Under the pieces are notes generated by a model. That model saw only the letters and a program-made list of their open reading frames with translations, was not told the DNA's origin and did not search any database. Shown piece after piece: positions 35,789 through 47,016 of a DNA stretch of 57,864 nt. The translations under genes and the position numbers were made by a program. Each line of letters opens with the position of its first letter. Position 1 is the stretch's first letter. This DNA is from Lachnospiraceae bacterium (lineage in GTDB: Bacteria; Bacillota_A; Clostridia; Lachnospirales; Lachnospiraceae), in contig CAAFOY010000085.1 in NCBI GenBank assembly GCA_900764695.1, positions 1 through 57,864 of the forward strand, given 5' to 3'.

Positions 35789-36871
35789 ATGAATTTTAAT
35801 GTTGCAGTAATTCCCGGTGATGGAATTGGACCAGAGATTGTAAGAGAAGCACAGAAGGTTCTTGATGCTGTTGGAACTAAGTTTGGTCATGTCTTCAACT
35901 ACACAGAAGTGGATATGGGCGGGGTGTCAATTGACAAGCACGGAGTTCCACTTACAGATGAAGCATTAGCCACAGCACAGAAAAGTGACGCAGTCCTTCT
36001 TGGTGCCGTAGGTGGTGTCGTCGGAAAAGACAGTTGGTACGAACTTCCACCTAACCTTAGACCGGAGGCAGGATTACTTGCCATAAGAAAAGGACTTAAT
36101 CTTTTTGCTAACCTTAGACCTGCATATCTTTACAAAGAATTAAAGGGTGCCTGTCCATTGAAGGAAGAGGTAGCAGATGCCGGTTTTGACATGATTATTG
36201 TTAGAGAGTTAACAGGTGGTCTTTATTTCGGAGAAAGAAAGACTGAAGAAGTTGACGGCGTGCTTACAGCAACAGATACTTTAACATATAATGAGAACGA
36301 AATTAGACGTATTGCAAAGAAAGCTTTTGAAATAGCAATGAAGAGAAGAAAGAATGTAATAAGCGTTGACAAGTCTAACGTGCTTGACTCTTCAAGATTA
36401 TGGGATAAGGTTGTAAATGAAGTAGCAAAGGATTATCCTGAGGTTACATTAACACATATGTTAGTAGATAACTGTGCAATGCAGTTAGTTAAGGATCCGG
36501 CACAGTTTGATGTTGTTGTAACAGAGAATATGTTTGGGGATATCCTTTCAGATGAAGCTAGTATGATTACAGGATCAATTGGAATGTTATCATCAGCCAG
36601 TCTTAGAGAAGATAAGTTTGGACTTTATGAACCAAGCCACGGTGCTGCACCTGATATTGCAGGTCAGAACAAGGCTAACCCTATAGCAACAATTCTTTCA
36701 GCAGCTATGATGCTGAGATACTCATTTGATCTTGATAAGGAAGCAGATGCAGTTGAAAAGGCAGTTGAGAAAGTGTTAGAAGACAATATCAGAACAGTTG
36801 ATATTATGTCAGATGGAATGACGCTTGTTGGCTGTAAAGAGATGGGTGACGAGATAGTAAACAGACTTTAA
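35789..36871 (+). CDS. leuB: 3-Isopropylmalate dehydrogenase
   Basis: NAD-dependent oxidative decarboxylation in leucine synthesis. The protein has [11 protein letters not shown] at the N-terminus, the [17 protein letters not shown] segment, the [11 protein letters not shown] helix and [20 protein letters not shown], giving the LeuB rather than isocitrate type. Two ATGs lie side by side; 35789 is seven bases after GAGG and gives 360 residues. It leads an operon with ilvD and ilvB, while leuA, leuC and leuD are elsewhere. Confidence 0.95.
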   Translation: MNFNVAVIPGDGIGPEIVREAQKVLDAVGTKFGHVFNYTEVDMGGVSIDKHGVPLTDEALATAQKSDAVLLGAVGGVVGKDSWYELPPNLRPEAGLLAIRKGLNLFANLRPAYLYKELKGACPLKEEVADAGFDMIIVRELTGGLYFGERKTEEVDGVLTATDTLTYNENEIRRIAKKAFEIAMKRRKNVISVDKSNVLDSSRLWDKVVNEVAKDYPEVTLTHMLVDNCAMQLVKDPAQFDVVVTENMFGDILSDEASMITGSIGMLSSASLREDKFGLYEPSHGAAPDIAGQNKANPIATILSAAMMLRYSFDLDKEADAVEKAVEKVLEDNIRTVDIMSDGMTLVGCKEMGDEIVNRL

Positions 36872-36940
36872 TAAAGTCACTTCATATGATTTTAGATTTT
36901 ATAGACTATAATAGATAGACCAATTTTAGGAGGAAATAAG

Positions 36941-38608
36941 ATGAAGAGTGATGCAGTAAAGAAAGGACTTCAGCAGGCTCCACACAGATCATTGTTTAAT
37001 GCTCTGGGTATGACAGAAGAAGAAATGGAAAGACCATTAGTTGGTATTGTATGTTCATATAATGAAATCGTTCCGGGACATATGAACCTTGATAAGATTG
37101 CTAACGCAGTAAAGATGGGTGTTGCCATGGCAGGTGGTACACCAATTATGTTCCCGGCTATTGCCGTATGTGACGGTATTGCAATGGGACATGAAGGAAT
37201 GAAATATTCTCTTGTAACAAGAGATTTGATTGCAGATTCAACAGAATGTATGGCTAAGGCTCACCAGTTTGATGCTTTAGTTATGATTCCTAACTGTGAT
37301 AAGAATGTACCGGGATTATTAATGGCTGCAGCAAGAGTAAATGTGCCAACAGTATTTGTTTCAGGAGGACCAATGCTTGCAGGACATGTTGGAGGACATA
37401 AGACCAGTCTTTCATCAATGTTTGAAGCAGTAGGTGCCAATGCTGCCGGCAAGATGTCTCTTGAAGAATTAAATGAATATGAATGTAAGGCTTGTCCAAC
37501 ATGTGGTTCATGTTCAGGTATGTACACAGCTAACTCAATGAACTGTCTTACAGAAGCATTGGGCATGGGACTTAAGGGTAACGGAACAATCCCTGCTGTA
37601 TATTCAGAAAGATTAAAACTTGCTAAGCATGCAGGTATGGCAGTAATGGAATTGTACAGAAAGAATATCAGACCTCGTGACATTATGACAAAAGATGCTA
37701 TTTTAAATGCATTAACAGTAGATATGGCACTTGGTTGTTCAACAAACAGTATGCTTCATTTACCTGCTATTGCACATGAAGTTGGATTTGATTTTGATAT
37801 TTCATTTGCTAACGAAATCAGTGAAAAAACACCTAACCTTTGCCATTTGGCTCCAGCAGGTCCTACATATATGGAAGACCTTAATGAAGCAGGCGGTGTT
37901 TATGCGGTAATGAATGAATTAAGAGAGCTTGGTCTTTTACATGAAGATTGTATGACTGTTACAGGCAATACAATTGGTGAAAATATTAAAGATTGTGAAA
38001 ACAAGAATCCACAGGTTATCAGACCTCTTGATAACCCATATAGTAAAACAGGTGGTCTTGCAGTATTAAAAGGAAATCTTGCACCTGATGGTAGCGTTGT
38101 AAAACGTTCAGCAGTTGTAGATGAAATGATGGTTCATAAAGGACCTGCAAGGGTCTTCGAATGTGAGGAAGATGCTATTGTAGCAATAAAGGGTGGAAAA
38201 ATTATACCTGGTGATGTTGTAGTTATCAGATATGAAGGACCTAAGGGTGGCCCTGGAATGAGAGAAATGTTAAATCCTACATCAGCAATTGCAGGTATGG
38301 GACTTGGTTCATCAGTGGCTCTTATTACTGACGGACGTTTCTCTGGTGCTTCAAGAGGAGCTTCTATCGGACATGTATCTCCTGAAGCTGCAGTAGGTGG
38401 ACCTATTGCTTTAGTAGAAGAAGGAGACATTATTAAAATTAATATTCCTGAAATGACTCTTGAACTTGATGTTTCTGATGAAGTTCTTGCAGAAAGAAGA
38501 AAGAACTGGACACCAAGAGAACCAAAGGTTACAACAGGTTATTTGGCAAGATATGCATCTATGGTTACATCAGGCAACAGAGGAGCAATTCTTGCAATCG
38601 ATAAATAA
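36941..38608 (+). CDS. ilvD: Dihydroxy-acid dehydratase
   Basis: Iron-sulfur dehydratase of the isoleucine/valine route. The 555 residues contain the cluster and Mg segments [10 protein letters not shown] and [17 protein letters not shown], and the C-terminal [27 protein letters not shown] precedes ATG. It lies 69 bases after leuB and 21 before ilvB, all in one direction, so the three are probably one mRNA. Confidence 0.97.
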   Translation: MKSDAVKKGLQQAPHRSLFNALGMTEEEMERPLVGIVCSYNEIVPGHMNLDKIANAVKMGVAMAGGTPIMFPAIAVCDGIAMGHEGMKYSLVTRDLIADSTECMAKAHQFDALVMIPNCDKNVPGLLMAAARVNVPTVFVSGGPMLAGHVGGHKTSLSSMFEAVGANAAGKMSLEELNEYECKACPTCGSCSGMYTANSMNCLTEALGMGLKGNGTIPAVYSERLKLAKHAGMAVMELYRKNIRPRDIMTKDAILNALTVDMALGCSTNSMLHLPAIAHEVGFDFDISFANEISEKTPNLCHLAPAGPTYMEDLNEAGGVYAVMNELRELGLLHEDCMTVTGNTIGENIKDCENKNPQVIRPLDNPYSKTGGLAVLKGNLAPDGSVVKRSAVVDEMMVHKGPARVFECEEDAIVAIKGGKIIPGDVVVIRYEGPKGGPGMREMLNPTSAIAGMGLGSSVALITDGRFSGASRGASIGHVSPEAAVGGPIALVEEGDIIKINIPEMTLELDVSDEVLAERRKNWTPREPKVTTGYLARYASMVTSGNRGAILAIDK

Positions 38609-38629
38609 GACAAGGGAGAGGACAAGATT

Positions 38630-40321
38630 ATGGAATTAAACGGTTCACAAATAGTAATAGAATGTTTAAAAGAACAGGGTGTTGATACAGTATTTGGTTA
38701 TCCGGGCGGAACAATCCTTAACATATATGATGAAATGTATAAGCACTCAGATGAAATTACACATATATTAGTATCCCATGAACAGGGGGCAGCTCATGCA
38801 GCTGACGGATATGCCCGTTCAACAGGGAAAGTTGGAGTTTGTATGGCAACATCAGGACCTGGTGCAACTAACTTGGTTACAGGTATTGCAACAGCATATA
38901 TGGATTCAGTTCCATTGGTTGCTATTACAGCTAATGTTGCCAAGTCAGGACTTGGAAAAGATTCATTTCAGGAAATTGATATTGTTGGTGCAACAATGCC
39001 AATTACAAAACATAATTTTATTGTAAAAGATATTGAAAATCTTGCAGATACACTTAGAAAGGCTTTCCGTATTGCCAAGACAGGAAGACCGGGACCTGTA
39101 CTTGTTGATATAACAAAAGACGTTACAGCAGCTAAGTACAACTACGAAAAACAGGAACCTGTTAAAGTTGAAAGAATTTCTGACACAATTAAAAAAGAAG
39201 ACATTGATATAGTAGTAGAGATGATTAAGTCATCAAAGAAACCATTTATTTTAGTTGGTGGTGGCGCAGTTATTTCAGATGCAGCTAAGGAAGTAAGAGA
39301 ACTTGCAGAATTAGTTGACGCACCTGTTTGTGATTCACTTATGGGTAAAGGTGCAATGGATGGTAACAGCGAAAGATATACAGGAATGATCGGTATGCAC
39401 GGAACAAAAACATCAAACTATGGTGTTACAATGTGTGATTTATTATTAGTTCTTGGAGCAAGATTTAGTGACCGTGTAATCGGTAAAGCTAAGGCTTTTG
39501 CTAACAATGCAAAGATTGTACATATTGATGTTGATCCATCAGAAATTAATAAGAATATTAAGGCTGACGCAAGCATCATCGGAGACATGAAAGAGGTTCT
39601 TATTAGACTTAATAGTGCTCTTACAAAACAGAATCATGCAGATTGGATGCAGGAAATTAAAGAAATGAAAGAAAAATATCCTTTAGCTCTTAACAAAGAT
39701 GTTCTTACAGGACCTGCTGTTATTGATTCTTTATATAACATTACAAATGGTGATGCTATCATTACAACAGATGTTGGACAGCATCAGATGTGGGCTGCAC
39801 AGTTCTATAAGTTTAAAGAACCTAGACAGCTTATTACTTCAGGTGGACTTGGTACAATGGGCTATGGTGTTGGCGCATGTATTGGTGCTAAGATGGGCAA
39901 CAAAAACAGAGTATGTGTAAACGTTGCAGGTGATGGATGTTTCAGAATGAACATGAATGAAATTGCAACAGCAACACGTTACAATATTCCAATTATTCAG
40001 ATTGTTATTAATAACCACGTTCTTGGTATGGTTAGACAGTGGCAGACATTATTCTATGGCAAGAGATATTCAAATACTGTTCTTGACGATAGCGTTGATT
40101 TCGTAAAGATTGCAGAAGGAATGGGAGCTAAGGCTTACAGAGCAACAACAGTTGAAGAATTTGAAAATGCATTAAAAGATGCTATAGCTCTCAATATACC
40201 ATGTGTTATTGATTGTCAGATAGATCAGGATGAAAAGGTATTCCCTATGGTTCCTGCTAATACAGCAATTAGTGAAGTTTTTTCAGAAGAAGACCTTGCA
40301 GAAAAAGGATATGACTGCTAA
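38630..40321 (+). CDS. ilvB: Acetolactate synthase, large (catalytic) subunit
   Basis: A thiamine-diphosphate enzyme of 563 residues forming acetolactate or acetohydroxybutyrate. The catalytic glutamate is in HEQGAAHAADGYAR, the ThDP-binding motif begins GDGCFRMNMNE and runs to NN, and the FAD-binding middle domain shows VLGARFSDRV. No regulatory subunit gene (ilvN) follows; a hairpin and then serC come next. Whether the small subunit is coded elsewhere or the enzyme works alone cannot be told. Confidence 0.95.
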   Translation: MELNGSQIVIECLKEQGVDTVFGYPGGTILNIYDEMYKHSDEITHILVSHEQGAAHAADGYARSTGKVGVCMATSGPGATNLVTGIATAYMDSVPLVAITANVAKSGLGKDSFQEIDIVGATMPITKHNFIVKDIENLADTLRKAFRIAKTGRPGPVLVDITKDVTAAKYNYEKQEPVKVERISDTIKKEDIDIVVEMIKSSKKPFILVGGGAVISDAAKEVRELAELVDAPVCDSLMGKGAMDGNSERYTGMIGMHGTKTSNYGVTMCDLLLVLGARFSDRVIGKAKAFANNAKIVHIDVDPSEINKNIKADASIIGDMKEVLIRLNSALTKQNHADWMQEIKEMKEKYPLALNKDVLTGPAVIDSLYNITNGDAIITTDVGQHQMWAAQFYKFKEPRQLITSGGLGTMGYGVGACIGAKMGNKNRVCVNVAGDGCFRMNMNEIATATRYNIPIIQIVINNHVLGMVRQWQTLFYGKRYSNTVLDDSVDFVKIAEGMGAKAYRATTVEEFENALKDAIALNIPCVIDCQIDQDEKVFPMVPANTAISEVFSEEDLAEKGYDC

Positions 40322-40351
40322 TATAGATATATTAGTATTTACTAAAAATAC

Positions 40352-40380
40352 GGAAAATGCCTGTTATGCAGGCATTTTCC
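40352..40380 (+). terminator. Hairpin after ilvB
   Basis: GGAAAATGCCTG at 40352-40363 and CAGGCATTTTCC at 40369-40380 are perfect complements around TTATG. A T run is lacking, so it may be partial or a stabilising 3' end. Confidence 0.7.
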
Positions 40381-40404
40381 TATGACATAAAAGGGAGGTT
40401 TCAA

Positions 40405-41487
40405 ATGGCTAGAGTATATAATTTCTCAGCAGGACCGGCAGTATTACCGGAAGAAGTATTAAAGGAAGCAGCAGAAGAAATGCTTGATTACAAGGGATGT
40501 GGTATGAGCGTAATGGAAATGAGCCATCGTTCAAAAATGTTCCAGCAGATTATTGATGAAGCAGAACAGGATATTAGAGATTTAATGAATATTCCTGATA
40601 ATTATAAAGTATTATTCCTTCAGGGTGGTGCTTCACAGCAGTTCGCTGCAGTACCAATGAACTTAAAGAAGAATGGTAAGGCTGCTTATATTGTAACAGG
40701 ACAGTGGGCTAAGAAAGCAGCTGCAGAAGCAGAAAAGTATCTTGAGGTACAGAGAGTAGCTTCATCAGCTGATAAGACATTCACATATATTCCTGATTGT
40801 AGTGACTTAGATATTGATGATGATGTAGATTATGTATACATTTGTGAAAACAATACTATTTATGGTACAAAGTATCATGAATTACCTAATACTAAGGGAC
40901 ATACATTAGTAGCTGATGTATCTTCATGTTTCTTATCAGAACCTGTTGATGTATCAAAATACGGTGTGATTTATGGTGGTGTTCAGAAGAATGTTGGACC
41001 AGCAGGTGTTGTTATTGCAATTATTAGAGAAGATTTGATTCCTGAAGAAGTTGACAGTACAGTTCCTACAATGCTTCAGTGGAAGACACAGGCAGACGCA
41101 GGTTCACTTTACAATACACCTCCATGCTACGGAATTTATATTTGTGGTAAGGTATTTAAGTGGATTAAAAAGATGGGTGGTCTTGATGCAATGAAGAAGC
41201 GTAACGAAGAAAAGGCTAAGATTCTTTATGATTTCCTTGATAACAGCAAATTATTCAAGGGTACTGTAGTTCCTAAGGACCGTTCGCTTATGAATGTACC
41301 TTTTGTAACAGGTAACGAAGAACTAGATGCTAAGTTTGTTGCAGAAGCTAAGGCTGCAGGACTTGAAAACCTTAAAGGTCATAGAACAGTTGGTGGTATG
41401 AGAGCCAGCATTTATAATGCTATGCCAATTGAAGGTGTTAAGGCATTAGTAGAGTTTATGGAAAAATTTGAAAAAGAAAACGCATAA
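40405..41487 (+). CDS. serC: Phosphoserine aminotransferase
   Basis: PLP aminotransferase making phosphoserine from 3-phosphohydroxypyruvate and glutamate. The 360 residues begin MARVYNFSAGPAVLPEEVL and hold the PLP lysine region in YGGVQKNVGPAGV and the family's GGMRASIYNAMP near the end. GGGAGG before the ATG at 40405 sets the start. serA follows 65 bases downstream, giving two consecutive steps of serine synthesis. PLP itself comes from pdxST earlier in the window. Confidence 0.97.
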   Translation: MARVYNFSAGPAVLPEEVLKEAAEEMLDYKGCGMSVMEMSHRSKMFQQIIDEAEQDIRDLMNIPDNYKVLFLQGGASQQFAAVPMNLKKNGKAAYIVTGQWAKKAAAEAEKYLEVQRVASSADKTFTYIPDCSDLDIDDDVDYVYICENNTIYGTKYHELPNTKGHTLVADVSSCFLSEPVDVSKYGVIYGGVQKNVGPAGVVIAIIREDLIPEEVDSTVPTMLQWKTQADAGSLYNTPPCYGIYICGKVFKWIKKMGGLDAMKKRNEEKAKILYDFLDNSKLFKGTVVPKDRSLMNVPFVTGNEELDAKFVAEAKAAGLENLKGHRTVGGMRASIYNAMPIEGVKALVEFMEKFEKENA

Positions 41488-41552
41488 ATATATTTGTGGT
41501 TAAATAAGTTAGTTTGAATTAATTAGAACCACTTATATGAAGGAGAATAGAG

Positions 41553-42716
41553 ATGACTAAAGTTAATTGCTTAAATCCTATTTCTGAACTTGGAACAGGA
41601 TTATTTAATAATAATTACGAAATGACAGATAATTTTGCTGATGCAGATGTAGCATTAGTAAGAAGTGCAGCAATGCATGACTTAGATTTACCTGAAAGCC
41701 TTTTGGCAATTGCAAGAGCAGGAGCAGGTGTTAACAATATCCCATTGGATAAATGTGCAGATAAGGGTGTTGTTGTATTTAACACACCAGGTGCAAATGC
41801 TAACGGAGTAAAAGAATTAGTGCTTTGTGGCATGCTTCTTGCATCAAGAGATATTATTGGCGGTAACAAGTGGGTTGATAATAATACGGACAATGAAAAT
41901 ATCAGCAAAGATATGGAAAAGGCTAAAAAGAATTTTGCCGGAAATGAAATCAAAGGCAAAAAGCTTGGCGTAATCGGTCTTGGAGCTATCGGAAGATTAG
42001 TAGCCAACGCTGCTGAATCAATGGGAATGGAAGTATACGGAAACGATCCATTTATTTCAGTCGAAGGTGCATTAAGCCTTAAGAGAGACGTTCATCTTGT
42101 AAAGACAAGAGAAGAAATCTTTAAGGAATGTGATTTCATTACAGTACATACACCATTGGTAGATGATACTAAGAAGATGATTAATAAAGAAACTATTGCA
42201 ATGATGAAGGATGGAGTTATTGTTCTTAACTTTGCAAGAGATTTATTAGTAGATGATGAGGCAATGTGCGAAGCTTTAGCATCAGGAAAGGTTAAGAAAT
42301 ACGTAACAGATTTCCCTAACCCAAATGTGGCAGGAGTTGAAGGCGTTATTGCAACACCTCATCTTGGAGCTTCAACTGCTGAATCAGAAGATAACTGTGC
42401 AGTTATGGCGGTTAAGGAAATTATGGATTTCGTAGAAAATGGTAATATTGTTAACTCAGTTAACTATCCAAAATGTGATTTGGGTGTTTGCGACAAGACT
42501 ACAAGAATTACAGTTTGTCATAAGAATATTCCAAATATGATTGGACAGCTTACATCAGTAGTTGCTGCTGAAGGAATTAACGTATCAGATATGGTTGATA
42601 AGTCTAAAGGTGATTATGCATATGCCATTATCGATTGTGATGATCCTGCAACAGAACAGCTTGTATCAAAATTACAGGCAGTTGAAGGTGTTATTAAGGT
42701 AAGAGTTATTAAATAA
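41553..42716 (+). CDS. serA: D-3-phosphoglycerate dehydrogenase
   Basis: First step of serine synthesis, oxidising 3-phosphoglycerate. The 387 residues have the NAD-binding GLGAIGRLVANAA motif (about residue 133-145), the catalytic arginine region VLNFARDLLVD, and the catalytic histidine in ATPHLGASTAESE. A C-terminal ACT domain (about 315-387) suggests serine feedback. The protein is of the shorter SerA form. AAGGAG precedes the ATG; it is paired with serC. Confidence 0.96.
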   Translation: MTKVNCLNPISELGTGLFNNNYEMTDNFADADVALVRSAAMHDLDLPESLLAIARAGAGVNNIPLDKCADKGVVVFNTPGANANGVKELVLCGMLLASRDIIGGNKWVDNNTDNENISKDMEKAKKNFAGNEIKGKKLGVIGLGAIGRLVANAAESMGMEVYGNDPFISVEGALSLKRDVHLVKTREEIFKECDFITVHTPLVDDTKKMINKETIAMMKDGVIVLNFARDLLVDDEAMCEALASGKVKKYVTDFPNPNVAGVEGVIATPHLGASTAESEDNCAVMAVKEIMDFVENGNIVNSVNYPKCDLGVCDKTTRITVCHKNIPNMIGQLTSVVAAEGINVSDMVDKSKGDYAYAIIDCDDPATEQLVSKLQAVEGVIKVRVIK

Positions 42717-42811
42717 TACGATAATACTATAAATAAAACATAATTTTATTTTAGATGGATAAACATTTATGTAAGAATGTATTTATCTGAAATAGTGCAA
42801 TATTTAAGATG

Positions 42812-42853
42812 AACCGGTGTTATAAATATATAATTTTATTTCACCGGTTTTTC
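42812..42853 (+). terminator. Terminator after serA
   Basis: AACCGGTG at 42812-42819 and CACCGGTT at 42842-42849 form a perfect stem with a 22-base loop, followed by a T run. Confidence 0.8.
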
Positions 42854-42940
42854 TAATCAAGATTATTATGCAATTTTACATGCATAGAAGGAATAAGACT
42901 TTTTGAAAGTGTAATTAGACAAATAATAAGGAGCAAAGGA

Positions 42941-43825
42941 ATGTTTATTTTAGCCACGGAGGTTCAACAAAATATTGAACAAAATGTAGAAGAATTGGAT
43001 AAGAAAGTAAGCAGACTTTCGACAGTAATAGATGACGGAATTAACAAAGCTATTGATTTTGGATTCGATTTGTTTCTTGCAATAGTAATATTTATTATTG
43101 GAAGGATTGTTCTTTCGCTTGTAAGAAAATTATTTAAGAAGATTATGAATAGATCCAATATCGATGAAGGAGTTGTTAAATTCTTAGATTCAATGATTAA
43201 GGTATTTGGTTATATTGTGATTATTATTACAATATGTGGCCAGATTGGTATTCAGACAACCTCATTTATCACTCTTTTAGGTACAGCAGGAGTTTCCATA
43301 GGTTTGGCATTACAGGGAAGTCTTGCAAACTTTGCAGGAGGTATACTTATACTTATAACTAAACCTTTTGCGTTAGGTGATTATATTATTGCTGAAGGTG
43401 TTGAGGGTAATGTTACAAAAATTGATATTATTTATACAACATTACAGTCTATTGATAACAAAAGTATTAAGCTTCCAAACGGTAAATTAGCAGACAGTGT
43501 ATTGACTAATGTTACTCATCAGGAAGAGAGAAGATTAGATGTTGAAATAGGCATCGATTATGACGATGACATAAAAAAAGCAAAGCAGATTATGGCAGAC
43601 GTAATGAAGCAGTCAGGATATGGTATTAAACCGGATGAAGAGATTGTGGTAGTTAAGGAACTTGCAGAAAGCAGCATTGTTTTAGAAATGAGAATGTGGG
43701 TAAAAACAGAAGACTATTGGAATGCTAAGTTTTACTTAAATGAAAATGTAAAATATAAGTTTGATGAAAACAATATTTCAATTCCGTTTAATCAGTTGGA
43801 TGTAAACCTTAAAAATGTTCAATAA
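42941..43825 (+). CDS. Mechanosensitive ion channel, MscS family
   Basis: A 294-residue small-conductance channel. An amphipathic N-terminal region leads to three helices; the pore helix is the G/A-rich segment LGTAGVSIGLALQGSLANFAGGILIL (read as separate parts LGTAGVSIGLA and LQGSLANFAGG). The beta domain contains PFALGDYI and the LPNGKLADSVLTN segment, followed by the C-terminal alpha/beta domain. It relieves osmotic pressure in the membrane. Start by AAGGAG upstream. Confidence 0.93.
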   Translation: MFILATEVQQNIEQNVEELDKKVSRLSTVIDDGINKAIDFGFDLFLAIVIFIIGRIVLSLVRKLFKKIMNRSNIDEGVVKFLDSMIKVFGYIVIIITICGQIGIQTTSFITLLGTAGVSIGLALQGSLANFAGGILILITKPFALGDYIIAEGVEGNVTKIDIIYTTLQSIDNKSIKLPNGKLADSVLTNVTHQEERRLDVEIGIDYDDDIKKAKQIMADVMKQSGYGIKPDEEIVVVKELAESSIVLEMRMWVKTEDYWNAKFYLNENVKYKFDENNISIPFNQLDVNLKNVQ

Positions 43826-43842
43826 AAGAAAAGGTATTTATA

Positions 43843-44244
43843 ATGAATGTAATTATATGTTTAGATCAAAATAATGGAATGCTGTTTAACAACAGAAGAC
43901 AAAGCATGGATAGAATTGTAAGAAAGAATATTTTAGAATATATTAACGGTGCAAAATTATATATGGATGAATATTCGTTTAAACAGTTTTCTGAAGAAAA
44001 GGCTGACAATATTATTGTGGATAATAATTTGGAAAATGCCACAGAACACGATTTTTGTTTTGTTGAAAGACAGGAAGTTAGAATAGAAGAAATAAATAAG
44101 CTAATTGTCTACAGATGGGACAAAATTTACCCTGCGGATAAATATTTTAATATGGACGATATTAAATGCAATCTGGTAGAAACATTGGAGTTTCAGGGCT
44201 ATTCCCATGAAAAGATAATTAGGGAAATATATCAGTTAATATAA
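43843..44244 (+). CDS. Uncharacterised 133-residue protein
   Basis: I do not recognise a named family with confidence. The first strand and loop (MNVIICLDQNNGMLFNNRRQ) and the following YMDEYSFKQF resemble, faintly, the start of dihydrofolate-reductase-like folds, but the rest is too short and lacks their motifs. The second half is acidic with many aromatic residues and ends in a helix. There is no signal peptide or membrane segment. It lies 17 bases after the MscS gene and 13 before the nuclease gene, so all three are probably cotranscribed. Confidence 0.65.
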   Translation: MNVIICLDQNNGMLFNNRRQSMDRIVRKNILEYINGAKLYMDEYSFKQFSEEKADNIIVDNNLENATEHDFCFVERQEVRIEEINKLIVYRWDKIYPADKYFNMDDIKCNLVETLEFQGYSHEKIIREIYQLI

Positions 44245-44257
44245 TATGGAGTAAGTC

Positions 44258-45382
44258 ATGAAGAAAAGAATAAGCGCACTTTTTATAGCGTTAATATTAA
44301 CAATGAGTATGCTTTCAGGTTGCGATGATACAGGTAACACTGATAGTGAAAAGGTTACAACAACCATTGAAAACAATGAACAGACATCAGTAAGTAATCA
44401 GAATATATCAGAAACTACACAGCAAGAAAGCAAAATAAGTGAAACTACAGCTAAAGCAGAAAGTAAGGTAAGTAGCAATTCATCTAAAAAAAGTAAAAGT
44501 ACAAATAATGCAAAAAACACAAAAAGTATTAAGACAACAAAAATACCCGCCTATAACGGAAATGCTTATGTGGAATTAAATAACAACGAACCTGAATTTA
44601 CTTCCAAAGAAATAACAGCTAAATCTTTTGAAAAATACGGAAGCTTAGACAAACTTGGAAGATGTACAGTATGTGTTGCAAGTGTAGGACGTGACATTAT
44701 GCCTACAGAAAAGCGTGGTGAAATCGGAATGATTAAGCCTACAGGATGGCACACTGTTAAGTATGATTTTGTAGATGGAAAGTATTTGTATAACAGATGT
44801 CATCTTATAGGATATCAGTTGACAGGTGAGAATGCCAACGAAAAGAATCTTATAACAGGAACAAGATACCTTAACGTTATAGGAATGCTTCCATTTGAAG
44901 ATATGGTTGCAGACTATGTAAAAGAAACATCTAATCATGTCATGTATCGAGTTACACCTGTTTTTGAAGGAAATAATCTTGTTGCAAAAGGTGTAAAAAT
45001 GGAAGGATATTCTGTCGAGGACAAAGGAGAAGGAATAAGCTTTAATGTATTCTGCTACAATGTTCAACCGGGAGTAACAATTAATTATGCCACAGGGGAT
45101 AGTGACGGCAATGGAAAAACAGAGTATAATTCAAACTCTAATAACAGACAAACAGCTTCATCCTCAAATAAAAGCACAAAGAAAAGTAATTCGAATAAGA
45201 ACACAAATAGCAGTTCATCCACAACAACAGAGTATATTCTAAACATGAATACTCATAAGTTCCATACTCCATCATGTAGAAGTGTTAAGCAAATGAGTAA
45301 TTCTAATAAGGGTGTATATAAAGGAAAAAGACAGGATTTAATTGATCAGGGATATGAAACATGTAAGATTTGTAATCCGTAA
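44258..45382 (+). CDS. Secreted lipoprotein DNA/RNA non-specific endonuclease
   Basis: A 374-residue lipoprotein: the signal ends in the lipobox LSGC near residue 19-22. A long S/T/K/N linker (about 25-95) leads to a non-specific endonuclease domain (about 105-275) with the catalytic segment NRCHLIGYQL, a variant of the DRGH motif, followed by EKNLITGTRYLN with the metal-site asparagine. A second S/N/K linker precedes a C-terminal module of about 45 residues with HKFHTPSCRSV and ETCKICNP, which looks like a small zinc-binding unit found at the ends of surface proteins. It probably degrades extracellular nucleic acid at the cell surface. Confidence 0.85.
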   Translation: MKKRISALFIALILTMSMLSGCDDTGNTDSEKVTTTIENNEQTSVSNQNISETTQQESKISETTAKAESKVSSNSSKKSKSTNNAKNTKSIKTTKIPAYNGNAYVELNNNEPEFTSKEITAKSFEKYGSLDKLGRCTVCVASVGRDIMPTEKRGEIGMIKPTGWHTVKYDFVDGKYLYNRCHLIGYQLTGENANEKNLITGTRYLNVIGMLPFEDMVADYVKETSNHVMYRVTPVFEGNNLVAKGVKMEGYSVEDKGEGISFNVFCYNVQPGVTINYATGDSDGNGKTEYNSNSNNRQTASSSNKSTKKSNSNKNTNSSSSTTTEYILNMNTHKFHTPSCRSVKQMSNSNKGVYKGKRQDLIDQGYETCKICNP

Positions 45383-45422
45383 TTGTAACGATTAGTAAAT
45401 TAAATAGTTATAAAAAAATATC

Positions 45423-45460
45423 AAAAAGCCTTCACCGGAATGAGTTGGTGAAGGCTTTTT
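45423..45460. terminator. Bidirectional terminator between the nuclease gene and argH
   Basis: AAAAAGCCTTCACC at 45423-45436 and GGTGAAGGCTTTTT at 45447-45460 form a perfect 14-bp stem with A/T runs on both sides, between convergent genes. Confidence 0.95.
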
Positions 45461-45488
45461 ATATAATAGGAAATTAAAAAAAATTCTT

Positions 45489-46856
<1,368 letters not shown>

Positions 46857-46936
46857 ATGTATAACCTCGCTTTTAATTATTTTTGTTAAAGCGGTTTTGT
46901 GCATAAATATAAATAAATCCGCATAAAACCTATAAA

Positions 46937-46945
46937 ATTATACCA
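46937..46945 (-). promoter_or_regulatory. Extended -10 promoter for argH
   Basis: On the minus strand TGGTATAAT (46945-46937) is a perfect extended -10. No good -35 is seen 17 bases upstream. The leader would be about 75 bases. Confidence 0.5.
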
Positions 46946-47016
46946 CATACTACTGGTTTTTGAAACATACTTTTGATATACTGTGCAAGGATTAATAGAT
47001 AAGTAAGGAGAATGAC

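Noticed and set aside
37261..37683. Long antisense open frame within ilvD (and similar ones in glyA, asd, dgt and serA)
   Set aside because: No ribosome site or promoter; these are by-products of codon bias on the coding strand of well-defined genes.
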